Shown: positions 45,700 to 54,841, numbered from the stretch's first letter. The stretch: DNA of 64,000 bases from Klebsiella sp. WP3-W18-ESBL-02 (GCF_014168815.1 NZ_AP021972.1:868001-932000); one strand, 5' to 3'. Numbers and translations: made by a program. Notes: generated by a model from the letters alone, not told the origin.

Positions 45700-46338
45700 T
45701 CAGAGCACCAGCTGTATTTCTGGTGGAGGAGGTGGGAGGGTATCTGTTCCGGTATTGATCCCCGCGCTTGTGCTGCCGGAAGAAACGCTGGCCGAAACCC
45801 ATTTAAAGAAACCTGCAAATGCGGTTGAATCGAGAGTCTCCAGAGACACAACCTTATCGGTGAGCTGTTTTAAGTGCTCGTGGCCTGCTTTAGGACCAAC
45901 GGCGCAGGCAATGATGGAGCCGAATCCTCGCCCGCGAATAGCTTTTACTGCTTCACCGTACGCCAGGGCATCAGAAGGCGTACCATCAGTCATCAGGAAT
46001 ACCAGGGGACGCCAGTCTCCTTTTGTATCGCCATCCGAGCGACGCACATCACGGTTTACACACTGCATCAGATATTCAAGGGCAGCACCGGTGAACGTCC
46101 CGCCAGCGCTTGGCACTACGATGTCAGAAAACTGGAAGTCTTCCAGCGGCGTGAGAGGAATAAACTCACGTGCCTCATTGTCATAGGTGATAATGGAGAC
46201 ATGAACGCTTTCGAGGGCGTATGGATCCTGGCGGAGAGCGTTAAGCATCGCCTGAATTCCAACGTTAACGGAATGGATGGACTCACCGCGCATTGAGCCG
46301 GATGTGTCGATAACAAGGTAAACAGGCAGGCGACGCAT
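45700..46338 (-). CDS. terY2: TerY2, vWA-domain protein
   Basis: A 212-residue vWA protein: MRRLPVYLVIDTSGSM with DTSGS at 11-15, the MIDAS Thr in AGGTFTG and Asp in FLMTDGTPSDA. The C-terminus ends in a Pro-rich tail DTLPPPPPEIQLVL shared with TerY1. About 50% of residues match TerY1 by eye, so the two are duplicates. Start ATG at 46338 overlaps the terX stop by one base. Confidence 0.9.
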   Translation of the reverse strand: MRRLPVYLVIDTSGSMRGESIHSVNVGIQAMLNALRQDPYALESVHVSIITYDNEAREFIPLTPLEDFQFSDIVVPSAGGTFTGAALEYLMQCVNRDVRRSDGDTKGDWRPLVFLMTDGTPSDALAYGEAVKAIRGRGFGSIIACAVGPKAGHEHLKQLTDKVVSLETLDSTAFAGFFKWVSASVSSGSTSAGINTGTDTLPPPPPEIQLVL

Positions 46339-46979
46339 CAGATGTAATTCCTCAGGTGTGATACAAACGAATCTGATTCTGAAGGCTCACCAATTGCCCT
46401 GAGTTTCCAGCCTGTAGGTTCGCGTATCAGCTCGGCAAAAACCATGGAACGTTGGCTGGCGAAGGCGGGTCCGCCAGAAAGATCGAATCGTGCCATTTCA
46501 ATATTACGGGCATCAACTGCCCGGATGAAGGCATTCTGAACCTTGCCAAAGTGCTGCTGTAGTTTTTCTCCATTGTAGATCTGAACGATAAACACAATTT
46601 TCTCGTACTGAGCATCAAGGGAATTCAGGCGAACGATAATTTGCTCATCGTCACCATCACCGGCTCCAGTTCGGTTGTCGCCCGTCAGCCAGATATTGCC
46701 TGACTTATGGCGAAGGCTATTGAAAAAGATAATATCGCCATTCACCAGCGTAGGTTTACCATTTTCCACATTGCCGAGATCGGTCACTTTTCCGGCTGAA
46801 TTACACAGGAAAGCGATCACATCAAGGTCGTATTCTTCTTCTTTCTTGCCAAAGATCCCACCAAGGAAACCTTTCTTTTCCTCATTAATATCCCAACCGA
46901 GGCCGATAGTAACGGACGAGAGATCGTATTCATTTTTTTTCAGGCTTACGCCCTGACCTTTGCTCAGACTGACAGACAT
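46338..46979 (-). CDS. terX: TerX, TerD-domain protein
   Basis: A 213-residue TerD-family protein. It starts MSVSLSKGQGVSLKKNE, with the SLxK motif of this family, then ITVGLGWD-like VTIGLGWDINEEK, an insert GFLGGIFGKKEEEYD shared with TerZ, and the acidic calcium-binding motif GDNRTGAGDGDDEQI. The end ELIREPTGWKLRAIGEP is typical. It is located between terY2 and terY1 on the minus strand, linking the TerD family to the signalling module. The start at 46979 follows AAGGGGATG. Confidence 0.92.
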   Translation of the reverse strand: MSVSLSKGQGVSLKKNEYDLSSVTIGLGWDINEEKKGFLGGIFGKKEEEYDLDVIAFLCNSAGKVTDLGNVENGKPTLVNGDIIFFNSLRHKSGNIWLTGDNRTGAGDGDDEQIIVRLNSLDAQYEKIVFIVQIYNGEKLQQHFGKVQNAFIRAVDARNIEMARFDLSGGPAFASQRSMVFAELIREPTGWKLRAIGEPSESDSFVSHLRNYI

Positions 46980-47001
46980 AACATCCCCTTAATCAATAAA
47001 A

Positions 47002-47640
47002 TTATAAAACCACATTCACTTCAGGTGGTGGTGGTGGCAAGTCTTCAAGACCGATTACTTCTTTTTTATTGGACTCAACTTTCTGACTGCCTACCGAAAT
47101 GCTCGCACTTACCCATTTAAAGAAAGCTTTAATTGTCGAACTGTCAGCCGTATCCAGCTGAAGCACGATTTCAGTGATTTCTTTGAGAACGTTGGTATCA
47201 GCATCATGCCCGGCTGCACATGCCACAACAACGCCAGTTCTGGCCGCTTTAAACTCATTTAGACCTTTACGCCAGTCATCATTCGGACTCCCATCCGTCA
47301 TCAGGAATACCAGGGGACGCCAGTCACCTTTTGTGTCAGCAGTCGTTTTCTGTACTTCAGTGGCAATGGCGCTGGCCGTGAGAGAAAGCGCTTCGCCAAG
47401 AGACGTGGTACCGCTGGCTGTTAGTGCTGGCAACTGGAAACTCAGGAGGTCTGTCAGGGGGACTGCCTGTCGGGCAGAAGAGTCAAAGGTGATAACTGAT
47501 ACAAAGGCCGTTTCAAGTGCATACGGATCCTGTTTCAGCGTGGTAAGCAGCGTCTGAACGCCGTTCTTGACCGCCTCGATAGGCTCTCCGTGCATAGAGC
47601 CGGACGTGTCGAGTAGCAGATATACGGGTAAGCGTCTCAA
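47002..47640 (-). CDS. terY1: TerY1, vWA-domain protein
   Basis: A 212-residue vWA protein: MRRLPVYLLLDTSGSM, MIDAS DTSGS at 11-15, Thr in SGTTSLGEAL and Asp in FLMTDGSPNDD. The C-terminal tail is EDLPPPPPEVNVVL. The start codon is TTG at 47640, seven bases after AAGGA; the N-terminus then equals TerY2 and TerY3. It is the first gene of the terY1-X-Y2-Y3-phosphatase-kinase unit. Confidence 0.9.
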   Translation of the reverse strand: MRRLPVYLLLDTSGSMHGEPIEAVKNGVQTLLTTLKQDPYALETAFVSVITFDSSARQAVPLTDLLSFQLPALTASGTTSLGEALSLTASAIATEVQKTTADTKGDWRPLVFLMTDGSPNDDWRKGLNEFKAARTGVVVACAAGHDADTNVLKEITEIVLQLDTADSSTIKAFFKWVSASISVGSQKVESNKKEVIGLEDLPPPPPEVNVVL

Positions 47641-48123
47641 ATGTAATTCCTTCTTAAGAGATCGGAAGAGGAAAGTAGTTTCAGGATGATGCTAGAGTTT
47701 GTTGATTTGATAAAACGGGACGGCATCAGTCGGGGGGGGGGGAGGGGGGTATATACTCAGGCGTTGGCTCAGAAGCCACTTTAGAGTAATTGGTTAACCA
47801 CCATTTAATTACCGACATCTGAATGGCCTCTTATCAACAGAAAATAATTCAGACCGGACAGAAATATAAGGTTTCTGAAAAAACTCCGGCAAAAATAAAC
47901 TGTCATGTGCATGAAAATCATCATACATCACAGATCTGCATGTATGGAGTGTAAATCGCGCAAAGATTGATGTGTAGCACAAGTGGCTGTCAAGACACCA
48001 GGTTTTGTAGGCAGAAAGGAGCAGTTGCCTTGCTGACAAGATATTCGACGAAAACTATGTCATATCAAGACAGATGTGAAAAATGAGACAACCGGGGTTT
48101 CCGCCCCGGTTTGAGATTTAGCG
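47641..48123 (-). promoter_or_regulatory. terY1-terW intergenic region with poly-G/C tract
   Basis: No convincing gene in these 483 bases. On the minus strand it would hold the promoter and leader of the terY1 operon. It contains an eleven-G run plus six more after one A (47732-47749), about 95 bp upstream of terY1. A minus-strand frame at 47809-48039 has no ribosome site or family and I do not call it. Confidence 0.5.
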
Positions 48124-48591
48124 TCAGGACTTTTTTACGTTATATTCTTTTATCAGTTCGTCAACGGCGCGCAAAGCCAGTTTCTCAACCGCTTCACTTC
48201 GGGTGGTTCCACTGAGTGCTGCCAGGCGGTCAATTTTTCTTAAAATCCGCATTCGTAGTGATAATGACACGGACGTTTTTTTATCCTTGTCCAGAACGAC
48301 CTTTCCTACAGACTCACTGGTTTTCAGTTCAGCATTCTGTGCGAGCGCTTCATTCATCCGGCGTAGGGCCTTTTTATCCAGTTGACCCGGATTAACGAGA
48401 TGGTAGGAATGACCAGCCTTGCTGTATTTGATTTCCGCAGAATATGACTCGCGTAGCTCTTTTAGTGCCCGGGTTAACGTCGGCTCTGAGCATTCCAGAC
48501 TGGTTATAATGTCGGCAGCGGAAACAGGCTTGCCGGTGCCCAGTAAGTTGGCAAGCTGAAAAATCCGGGCCTGTCTGGTATTTAATTGCAT
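48124..48591 (-). CDS. terW: TerW, winged-helix regulator of the ter cluster
   Basis: A 155-residue protein with an N-terminal winged HTH (RQARIFQLANLLGTGKPVSAADIITSLE, CSEPTLTRALKELRESY; about 1-65) and a C-terminal ribbon-helix-helix-like region (SVSLSLRMRILRKIDRLAALSGTTRSEAVEKL). TerW of the plasmid-borne clusters is reported to bind the ter promoter region and be needed for resistance. Here it may act on the two palindromes at 54916 and 55082. It ends the minus-strand biosynthesis arm, 17 bases after the DUF4236 gene. Confidence 0.87.
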   Translation of the reverse strand: MQLNTRQARIFQLANLLGTGKPVSAADIITSLECSEPTLTRALKELRESYSAEIKYSKAGHSYHLVNPGQLDKKALRRMNEALAQNAELKTSESVGKVVLDKDKKTSVSLSLRMRILRKIDRLAALSGTTRSEAVEKLALRAVDELIKEYNVKKS

Positions 48592-48608
48592 CGTTAGATT
48601 TAGCCTGC

Positions 48609-49817
48609 TTAAAGGGTTAGTGGTTCAATAGGCTGAAAAATGAATGTACTGCTCATCTTTCGAATAACCGTGAGATTGCCTAATGCTTCAACCGGATCAA
48701 CGTGTTCTATGCCCTCAAAATTCACCGATGACATCTGGCTGCGAGTGCATTTGCAGGACAGAATATACTCATCCTCCAGGTAGCCGGTCCGCTTACTTAC
48801 CCGTTGAGTAAAGCCTGACACAATCACGTTGTCGAACGGTAGCGTATGTAAAACGATACCGACCAGGCGGAACAAGCATCCATGAACGTGGCGGGCATAG
48901 TTTTCGCGTACGGTTTTTTGCGTCATGGCTTTTTCCGTCAGCTCCGTGCCCCGGGCATTGACGCCGTAAATCTTATCAGGGAAATCTTCAATCTCAGCTA
49001 AATCAACATCCAGCAGGACAGTCGATTGATCGGGTTTTACTTCAAATGCTACAAGCGTTTCACGCGGCCATTCAGTTTCTGCAAGCACTCCCGCCAGGTA
49101 TGATTCAAAAAACGCGGCATCTGTCCGGAACTGTTGTCGGGCATCTGCCTGAGCCGTGGCGAGCCGTTTTTCATGTTCTTCAGCATCAAACTTCCAGTTT
49201 GCATACTGTTCGGCCCAGGCCGTCCGTTGTTGCTGGTATCGATGCTGTCGGAGGGTATTATCACGCTCCACATCAATCAGCTCCTGCTGCCACCGGCGAA
49301 GATTCTCGGCATGGCGCTCAGCCTTAGCTGATTCCGATTCAAACCATTTACCCAGAAAACTAATGCCTTCGTTCCCGGCAGGCTCTTCCGGCAATGAAAG
49401 GTATTCTGGCTTTTCAGGCCGAACTGGTGCCGGGACCTGAAAAGGCGACGCTCTGTTTTGCAGGTATACTGCCTCCAGTTCCGTCCGGCTGATGCCTGTT
49501 TTTGGGTCTGGCGTCAGTTCATGAATATTACGGATTGCGGTCACAGCTGACATGAGTTCAGCTGCTTCCTGCTCAAGAGATTGTCTGAGCCCCGGGTCGG
49601 TTGCCGACCGGTTCCTTCCTCCGGAACGCGCTGCCCGGTCAAGTCGGGTACGGTAACTCAGCCCGGTACCGGGCAAGCCCAGATTGGCATAGGTCCCCCG
49701 GCTACCAAAAGAAACGGAAGCACCTCTCGGCCCGACGCTCAGGCTCGGTGTTCCGTTACTCAGGTTGAGGCGAACACCCGGAATAATATTGATCGATTTT
49801 CTGAACCTGAACCCCAT
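48609..49817 (-). CDS. DUF4236 protein with central coiled coil
   Basis: A 402-residue protein. The N-terminal DUF4236 domain is clear (MGFRFRKSINIIPGVRLNLS, GPRGASVSFGSRGTYANLGL, LPGTGLSYR). Residues about 170-240 are a charged helical coiled coil rich in Glu, Arg and Gln, and the C-terminal 160 residues form an unrecognised alpha/beta domain. The function of DUF4236 is unknown. It is encoded between terW and the CitE-like gene on the minus strand with short spacers, so it belongs to the same operon. Confidence 0.8.
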   Translation of the reverse strand: MGFRFRKSINIIPGVRLNLSNGTPSLSVGPRGASVSFGSRGTYANLGLPGTGLSYRTRLDRAARSGGRNRSATDPGLRQSLEQEAAELMSAVTAIRNIHELTPDPKTGISRTELEAVYLQNRASPFQVPAPVRPEKPEYLSLPEEPAGNEGISFLGKWFESESAKAERHAENLRRWQQELIDVERDNTLRQHRYQQQRTAWAEQYANWKFDAEEHEKRLATAQADARQQFRTDAAFFESYLAGVLAETEWPRETLVAFEVKPDQSTVLLDVDLAEIEDFPDKIYGVNARGTELTEKAMTQKTVRENYARHVHGCLFRLVGIVLHTLPFDNVIVSGFTQRVSKRTGYLEDEYILSCKCTRSQMSSVNFEGIEHVDPVEALGNLTVIRKMSSTFIFQPIEPLTL

Positions 49818-49827
49818 TATGATTTCC

Positions 49828-50784
49828 TTAATGATGCTGGGTCACGGTAAGTAATCTGATTCCATCAGCGCTTTGCTCATTCTGTAATCCGTAAAAACGA
49901 GCTCTGTCCAGAATATCCGCCGCCCAGCGGCGATGTGTAGCGGGTTCACACATTGCTCCCTGCGACTTAAACACAGCCTGGGTAGAGTTCAGGATCCGCA
50001 GAGCGTCAGAGTGCTCACCTTGGGTGACCATCAGCGCGTTTTGAATGACCTCTATCTGACGCGGATGAATGGCTGTTTTACCCACGAGCCCATGCGCCAT
50101 ATCAAGAGCCAACTCTCTGGCCATAACGGCATGATCGTCAATATGCTCACACACGGGTGCGGTCAGGGCAAAATCACGCGGCCCGAAGACCGAAACGAGC
50201 ATTTTGATGACGTAACCCATCGGGCTGTCATACAGCGTCAGATCCCGGGGACGGCGAAGCGACACAACGTTCATAAGATCGTTGCCGCCGATTCGGAGTG
50301 CAATAATGCGTTCGTGGCAGGGATGTTCCATGAGGCGGGTGGCCAGCACGCGCATCTGAACCACGTCAAAGACGTCTTCTGTTTCCAGTGTTGGCATCAT
50401 GCACAGGTGAGTCCCGCCCATGATATCCCACCATTCAGTTAACGAACTGAGGGTAAATTTAGGCAACACAAATCCATCGACAGCAGAAAGATCATAATGC
50501 TCTTTTAACCATTTGCCCATTTCGGCATGCCGGGGACGAATAAACACCAGAGGCCAGTCATTTTTACCCCGGCTACGCATGCTGTTACTGAGCTCGTGCA
50601 GCAACTGCTCAAGGTTTTTGAGGGCAACGGGGATGTCTGCTTCACTGACAGCATCCTCAAGGCAAATGACCAGAGATCGTAAGCCTGGGATTTTCCCGTG
50701 CAGAACGGCATCAGCAATATTTTCCCGGGTTGCAGGCATGTATAGCGTTGCCCCCAGATTCCAGGGAGAAAGACGATTTTTCAT
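49828..50784 (-). CDS. HpcH/HpaI aldolase/CitE-like lyase of the Ter metabolite module
   Basis: A 318-residue TIM-barrel protein of the citrate lyase beta-subunit family. Typical segments are LYMPATRENIADA, LVICLEDAVSEADI (acidic metal ligand), VFIRPRH with the substrate Arg, DGFVLPKF, PTLETEDVFD and GKTAIHPRQIEVIQ. It presumably cleaves or forms a C-C bond in a CoA- or phospho-linked substrate; the real substrate is unknown. Its stop is 10 bases before the DUF4236 start, and its own start (50784) overlaps the previous gene. Confidence 0.85.
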   Translation of the reverse strand: MKNRLSPWNLGATLYMPATRENIADAVLHGKIPGLRSLVICLEDAVSEADIPVALKNLEQLLHELSNSMRSRGKNDWPLVFIRPRHAEMGKWLKEHYDLSAVDGFVLPKFTLSSLTEWWDIMGGTHLCMMPTLETEDVFDVVQMRVLATRLMEHPCHERIIALRIGGNDLMNVVSLRRPRDLTLYDSPMGYVIKMLVSVFGPRDFALTAPVCEHIDDHAVMARELALDMAHGLVGKTAIHPRQIEVIQNALMVTQGEHSDALRILNSTQAVFKSQGAMCEPATHRRWAADILDRARFYGLQNEQSADGIRLLTVTQHH

Positions 50785-51863
50785 CAGTGTACCTTCTTGA
50801 TAATGGTTACAGCCCGATACTGGCCGAGGGTTCCCCCCATTTCTGTAACAACTATTCCCTTTTCACGAGCAAGCCCTACAAGCAGTGCAACGTCCGGGTC
50901 ATCAATTGAACGCACAAAAACATGATCCGGTACCCGACGTAAAACGGCCCGGGTTGCTTCAGCAATGCCTGGCTTAATACGATTGACGCTGTCCACTTTA
51001 AATTCATCGGCCAGGAACGCGATAACGTCACGACTCGTCTGCCATAAGGCCCGGGCTGATTCCATATTCCAGTTCAGAGGTGCGAGGGATGACGGCGCTA
51101 ACTTCTTACGGAAATGAGCGATGGTATCAACAAGCATACGGCTGCATTCGTATTCGCTGAGATGCTCGCAAACCATGCAACCATGTAACCCTTCGGAGGA
51201 CCATACTGATCGGGAGATCAAGCCTGACACCGGCGCACCCATGATGCCAAAAGGGATGAGCCAGTCGTCATCACTGGCAGCAAGCCAGGAGCAGCCACAG
51301 GGATCCGCCAGGACAACCAGTCGCGGCTGCTCAGGATAGCCTGGGCGATCTTTCAGTGCGCGTACAAGTTCTCCGGTAATTGCACCTTTACCTGTCCATC
51401 CGTCAACAAAAACAATACCGCTGGTACCATGTCGCTCTTCAATGACGTCGAGTGCTGTACTGTCAATTCCGCGATCCCGGATGATGCTGATGCCGTAATG
51501 CCATGAGGTTTTCCCCATATCACGCAGGGCCTGGTGCAGCATAACGCCGAGGGGCACGCCAGCCCTGACAAGACTGGCCAGAACGATGGGCTCATCACCG
51601 AAGCGTTCGGCCAGAGCAATAGCGAGCTGCGTGACTTCTTTTGCAAGCCTGTCTGCACCCCGATCCAGCGCCCGGTGAAACAAATCAAGATGCCATTTTG
51701 TTGGCGCTGGCTCCTTGCTGAGCATGTCCGAATAATGTTTCTTTCCGGACTGAATCAGCTCTTCTTTTTGCTCAACCGGCGTCATCTCAATGACTACCGG
51801 CTTTAGCAGAAACTCCACGTCACCGGGCTGGTATGAGCCAGCGAATGTTTCATGTAGCTGCAT
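50784..51863 (-). CDS. StiP/PRTase_1-family protein of the Ter metabolite module
   Basis: A 359-residue protein of the family annotated as cysteine protease StiP or PRTase_1 (PF11202). Features: GSYQPGDVEFLLKPV at the start, ASLVRAGVPLGVML, the phosphoribosyltransferase-like loop VFVDGWTGKGAITGEL, and LADPCGCSWLAASDDDWLIP with conserved Cys. Fold relationship to PRTases is established knowledge; activity is not. ATG 51863 (MQLHETFAGSYQ) begins 2 bases after the HAD gene's stop; the longer frame from 51929 overlaps that gene. Confidence 0.82.
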   Translation of the reverse strand: MQLHETFAGSYQPGDVEFLLKPVVIEMTPVEQKEELIQSGKKHYSDMLSKEPAPTKWHLDLFHRALDRGADRLAKEVTQLAIALAERFGDEPIVLASLVRAGVPLGVMLHQALRDMGKTSWHYGISIIRDRGIDSTALDVIEERHGTSGIVFVDGWTGKGAITGELVRALKDRPGYPEQPRLVVLADPCGCSWLAASDDDWLIPFGIMGAPVSGLISRSVWSSEGLHGCMVCEHLSEYECSRMLVDTIAHFRKKLAPSSLAPLNWNMESARALWQTSRDVIAFLADEFKVDSVNRIKPGIAEATRAVLRRVPDHVFVRSIDDPDVALLVGLAREKGIVVTEMGGTLGQYRAVTIIKKVH

Positions 51864-51864
51864 T

Positions 51865-52638
51865 TTATTCTTCTCCAAAAATTCGCTGTGAAATGGCCTC
51901 TGCAAACTGACTCTGTCGCGGAAGGCCAAACCAGCTGCACAGTTTCATAAAACGGTGATCGCTCAGGCTGTCACCCAGACCTATTACGGGGAAAACCCCT
52001 CGCTCAGCGCGAAGCTTTTCGAGCAGCCAGCTGACAGCTCGCCCCTTCTCAACCGGCGTGGGGAGCCAGGCTACGTTATTACTGTTTCGATGGATGTAGA
52101 AACCTTCCGTTGAGAACACCTTTTCAATTTCATCAGCAATAGCAGTGAGCTCATCGAGGCGTGTGCTGTCCCGGTGTTTCATGACCATATAAACCGGAGT
52201 TTCATCATATTCATAGTTAAGCCTTGCCCAGGCCTTGATACCCTTTGCGTCCATCATTTCAGTGATCAGACGTTGCATAGACTCTAACCTTTCCTGGTAG
52301 GGCGCTAACTGGTCGAGCATAAGGGCCTTCCATTCCTCGTTGGGCGTTCCCTCTGGCGTTAGAATGACGGCCCCGTGCGTTGTGATTGCCCAGGAGCGGA
52401 AAGGGATCCTGACGCGGCTTATTTCTTCAGTTCCCCGTGCGGTAACAGGAATGAGCTCAGCCTGCTCAAGGAGCCAGTCCACCAGCATGGACTGTTCTTC
52501 TGTCATAAAACTTCGTGGATTCAGGGTGCGATCAACGGCACCGGTACGAAATGGTTCCAGGGCCAGCTCGTCTACCATTTTACGACGGGTCTGAAACAGC
52601 GTGTCGTCAAGGTCGCTCAGAACAACGGGTTTATTCAT
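51865..52638 (-). CDS. HAD-superfamily hydrolase of the Ter metabolite module
   Basis: A 257-residue Cof-type HAD phosphatase. Motif I is LSDLDDTLF (nucleophile Asp), motif II PVTARG, motif III the Lys in PVEKGRAVSWLL and motif IV GLGDSLSD. The cap domain lies between (about 80-180). ATG 52638 (MNKPVVLSDL) overlaps the preceding gene's stop by 8 bases, so it is coupled to the PRTase-TRSP gene. It probably dephosphorylates an intermediate made by the neighbouring PRTase enzymes. Confidence 0.86.
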   Translation of the reverse strand: MNKPVVLSDLDDTLFQTRRKMVDELALEPFRTGAVDRTLNPRSFMTEEQSMLVDWLLEQAELIPVTARGTEEISRVRIPFRSWAITTHGAVILTPEGTPNEEWKALMLDQLAPYQERLESMQRLITEMMDAKGIKAWARLNYEYDETPVYMVMKHRDSTRLDELTAIADEIEKVFSTEGFYIHRNSNNVAWLPTPVEKGRAVSWLLEKLRAERGVFPVIGLGDSLSDHRFMKLCSWFGLPRQSQFAEAISQRIFGEE

Positions 52639-53773
52639 AGGTAACAATCTCAACGACGGGGGCAACATCAGCCAGCGCGTTCATAAGCTGACTATCAATA
52701 CTTTCTGCGGAAGTCTCAGTACAAACAAGAATACGGTCAAACTGCTGGTGGGCTACGTTATAGACAAAATTGGGGATGCCCAGCCCGTAGTTATCAGTAA
52801 ATGAAATCGCGGACTCAATGGCATAACCAACAGCGATAGGGGAGCGGGTGGTCGAGCCGTAAAATGCCTGTGCCCCGGCAGCTTCGAGCCGTTCAGCGAG
52901 CAGGAACGGTTCCCAGACGAATTCCCCGGTCCCGAGAACCAGAATACGTTCTCCCCGGCGGACTGATACCCCATGACCGAGATCGGCCGCTGGTGCGAGC
53001 ATCCCCAGTCGCCCCCAGGACTGTTTTCCCTGAATGTCCCATTCTCCGCGCGAAGTTACGTTGACCTTCGGCATGTCTGGCACAGGTGCATCAGGTAATG
53101 GGGTCCATCCCCACCGACCGCTTACAAGAGAAACTGAACGGACAGGCAAGGGGCTACGCTCCGGCAGGGCATTGCTACTCCAGTCGGTAAGTGTTACGGC
53201 GATAACCTGTTCGATATGTTGGAGTTTGCCGGTATTACGCAGGGCAGAAAGCAAGTTAACAAAGGTATTACCGGTCGTTGCTTCGTCATCAATCAAAACC
53301 AGCGTTCGCGCATCGGTAACCCGGCGTCTTTTCTCTTCATCATCTGGCAGAAAAATCAGATGATCGGTGGCATGGCTGTGTTCTTCCTTGAACTCGCAAA
53401 GCAACGAGCCATCAACCGGGTGCCGGGTAGACGTCAGATAGACAGATTCATGATGCTGATGGCGTACTTCATCAAACACACCTGCACCAAGCCCAACGGC
53501 CGTTTCAGCCATGCCGATGAACAGCACGGGCCCTGCCAGTGTTGATGGAAACTGGTTGGCAAGCTGCCTGTAGGCCTGCCGCATGACTGAGGGTGGAACG
53601 GGAATATGCCTGCCGAGAACTTTGCTGACAAACAGAAAGGCCCGTTTCGGGTTGCGTCTTTCAGCGATATCAAACAGGTCATCGAGCGGGATTTCACCCC
53701 GGTCCCGGGTAACCTGGATAGTGCCGCTTGAGAGTTTACGGCGATAAATCATATCTTCGAGGGATTCAGACAT
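52631..53773 (-). CDS. Phosphoribosyltransferase-TRSP protein of the Ter metabolite module
   Basis: A 380-residue protein. The N-terminal half is a PRTase with the PRPP loop LVLIDDEATTGNTF (DDExTTG) at about residue 160 and FIGMAETAVGLGAGVF before it. The C-terminal half is a TRSP domain, named for its motif, seen here as YGSTTRSPIAVG. Such fused PRTase_2-TRSP proteins are found next to ter genes in many genomes. The ATG at 53773 precedes a good reading frame; TerW-arm genes follow in order. Confidence 0.86.
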   Translation of the reverse strand: MSESLEDMIYRRKLSSGTIQVTRDRGEIPLDDLFDIAERRNPKRAFLFVSKVLGRHIPVPPSVMRQAYRQLANQFPSTLAGPVLFIGMAETAVGLGAGVFDEVRHQHHESVYLTSTRHPVDGSLLCEFKEEHSHATDHLIFLPDDEEKRRRVTDARTLVLIDDEATTGNTFVNLLSALRNTGKLQHIEQVIAVTLTDWSSNALPERSPLPVRSVSLVSGRWGWTPLPDAPVPDMPKVNVTSRGEWDIQGKQSWGRLGMLAPAADLGHGVSVRRGERILVLGTGEFVWEPFLLAERLEAAGAQAFYGSTTRSPIAVGYAIESAISFTDNYGLGIPNFVYNVAHQQFDRILVCTETSAESIDSQLMNALADVAPVVEIVTYE

Positions 53774-53782
53774 AAATTCGCC

Positions 53783-54841
53783 TTAATTCAGTCGGTTAGA
53801 GAGTAATTCCGGGTATGCGATTACATCCGTGATGGATCTGACTGCAACCGGAGAAAAGGTGTTTGTAGCGCTCTGGATCACCGCATCTTTAGACATCAGA
53901 CCAAGCTTAAAGGCAGCAAACAGCCCGGGAAGGTTTACCCCGCTGTGAAGCGTGTAACCGACCCCTCCTGACGGACGCATGTTTGTTTCAAGTAGCACTG
54001 CGTTGCCATGTACATCGTTTCGCGTCTGAACATTCACCAGCCCGTCCGCTTTCATAATTCGGGCACAGGCGCACGCCAGCTCCCAGGCGCATCCTTCGTT
54101 CACCAGATACTGGATAGCCCCCTCTTTACGACGCCCCACAGCTGCGAGAATTTCACCTTTAGCTGCGAGGATATCAACGGAAAATTCCGGGCCTGGCAGG
54201 TATGGCATCAAAACAAGGGGTTTAAACGACTCAGAGGCCGATGCTGCTGCAATATACTGTTGCGGACTGACCAGGCGATGTTCTGGATGATTAAAGACGG
54301 CCATGGGCGATGCACTGTCATCAAAGCGCCAGAATCCCATGCCATAAATACCCGTCACCGGCTTCACGCATACCGGACTGTCAGAAAACGGTGGGGCCAC
54401 GAGGTGCGCCTTTAATTCAGCAAGGGTATTCACGCGCCAGGAGGGCACGACCGGGAGGCCGTTTTGCTCCATGAACTGAGCAAAAGTAACTTTTTCGTCT
54501 GCCAGGGTAAGCCAGTCGGCTCCGGTTGCACCGGTAGTAAGGGTGGCACCTGTCGACTCAATGGCTGTGCGGTGTTCCTCAAACCACTGGGTATTACGGC
54601 CCGTGTGAATATGGTGGATGCCATGGTTCTGGATGGTTTCCTGAATAAACTGAAGGCGTTTTTGCGGGTCTTCAGGTTCAGTCAACGAATAATCGGCAAC
54701 GGAAAGAATTTCATTTCTTTCGTTACGGTGGGAGGCAAAAACGGTAATTCCAAAGTTATTTTTTTGTGCAAATGACTTTACCCCCTGAATAATATCTCGT
54801 TGTGAGGACAAGCCTTCCATAAACCAAATTTTTTTGTTCAT
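53783..54841 (-). CDS. ATP-grasp ligase of the Ter metabolite module
   Basis: A 352-residue ATP-grasp protein with an N-terminal pre-grasp domain (IWFMEGLSSQRDIIQGV), central grasp domain (VCVKPVTGIYGMGFWRF nucleotide-binding lysine, LVLMPYLPGPEFSVDIL) and the metal-binding VLLETNMRPSGGVGYT. These enzymes join a carboxylate to an amine or thiol via an acyl phosphate, so the metabolite is probably completed by an amide- or peptide-like bond. It is the first gene of the minus-strand biosynthetic operon, facing terZ. Confidence 0.87.
   Translation of the reverse strand: MNKKIWFMEGLSSQRDIIQGVKSFAQKNNFGITVFASHRNERNEILSVADYSLTEPEDPQKRLQFIQETIQNHGIHHIHTGRNTQWFEEHRTAIESTGATLTTGATGADWLTLADEKVTFAQFMEQNGLPVVPSWRVNTLAELKAHLVAPPFSDSPVCVKPVTGIYGMGFWRFDDSASPMAVFNHPEHRLVSPQQYIAAASASESFKPLVLMPYLPGPEFSVDILAAKGEILAAVGRRKEGAIQYLVNEGCAWELACACARIMKADGLVNVQTRNDVHGNAVLLETNMRPSGGVGYTLHSGVNLPGLFAAFKLGLMSKDAVIQSATNTFSPVAVRSITDVIAYPELLSNRLN

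Noticed and set aside
47659..47670. AGATCGGAAGAG, identical to the core of a common Illumina adapter, close to the poly-G tract
   Set aside because: The bases after it do not match the adapter, and terY1 with its ribosome site continues normally upstream. Most likely chance, but raw reads should be checked.
47809..48039. Minus-strand frame of 76 codons in the terY1-terW gap
   Set aside because: No ribosome site, odd composition, no family; lies in a presumed promoter region.
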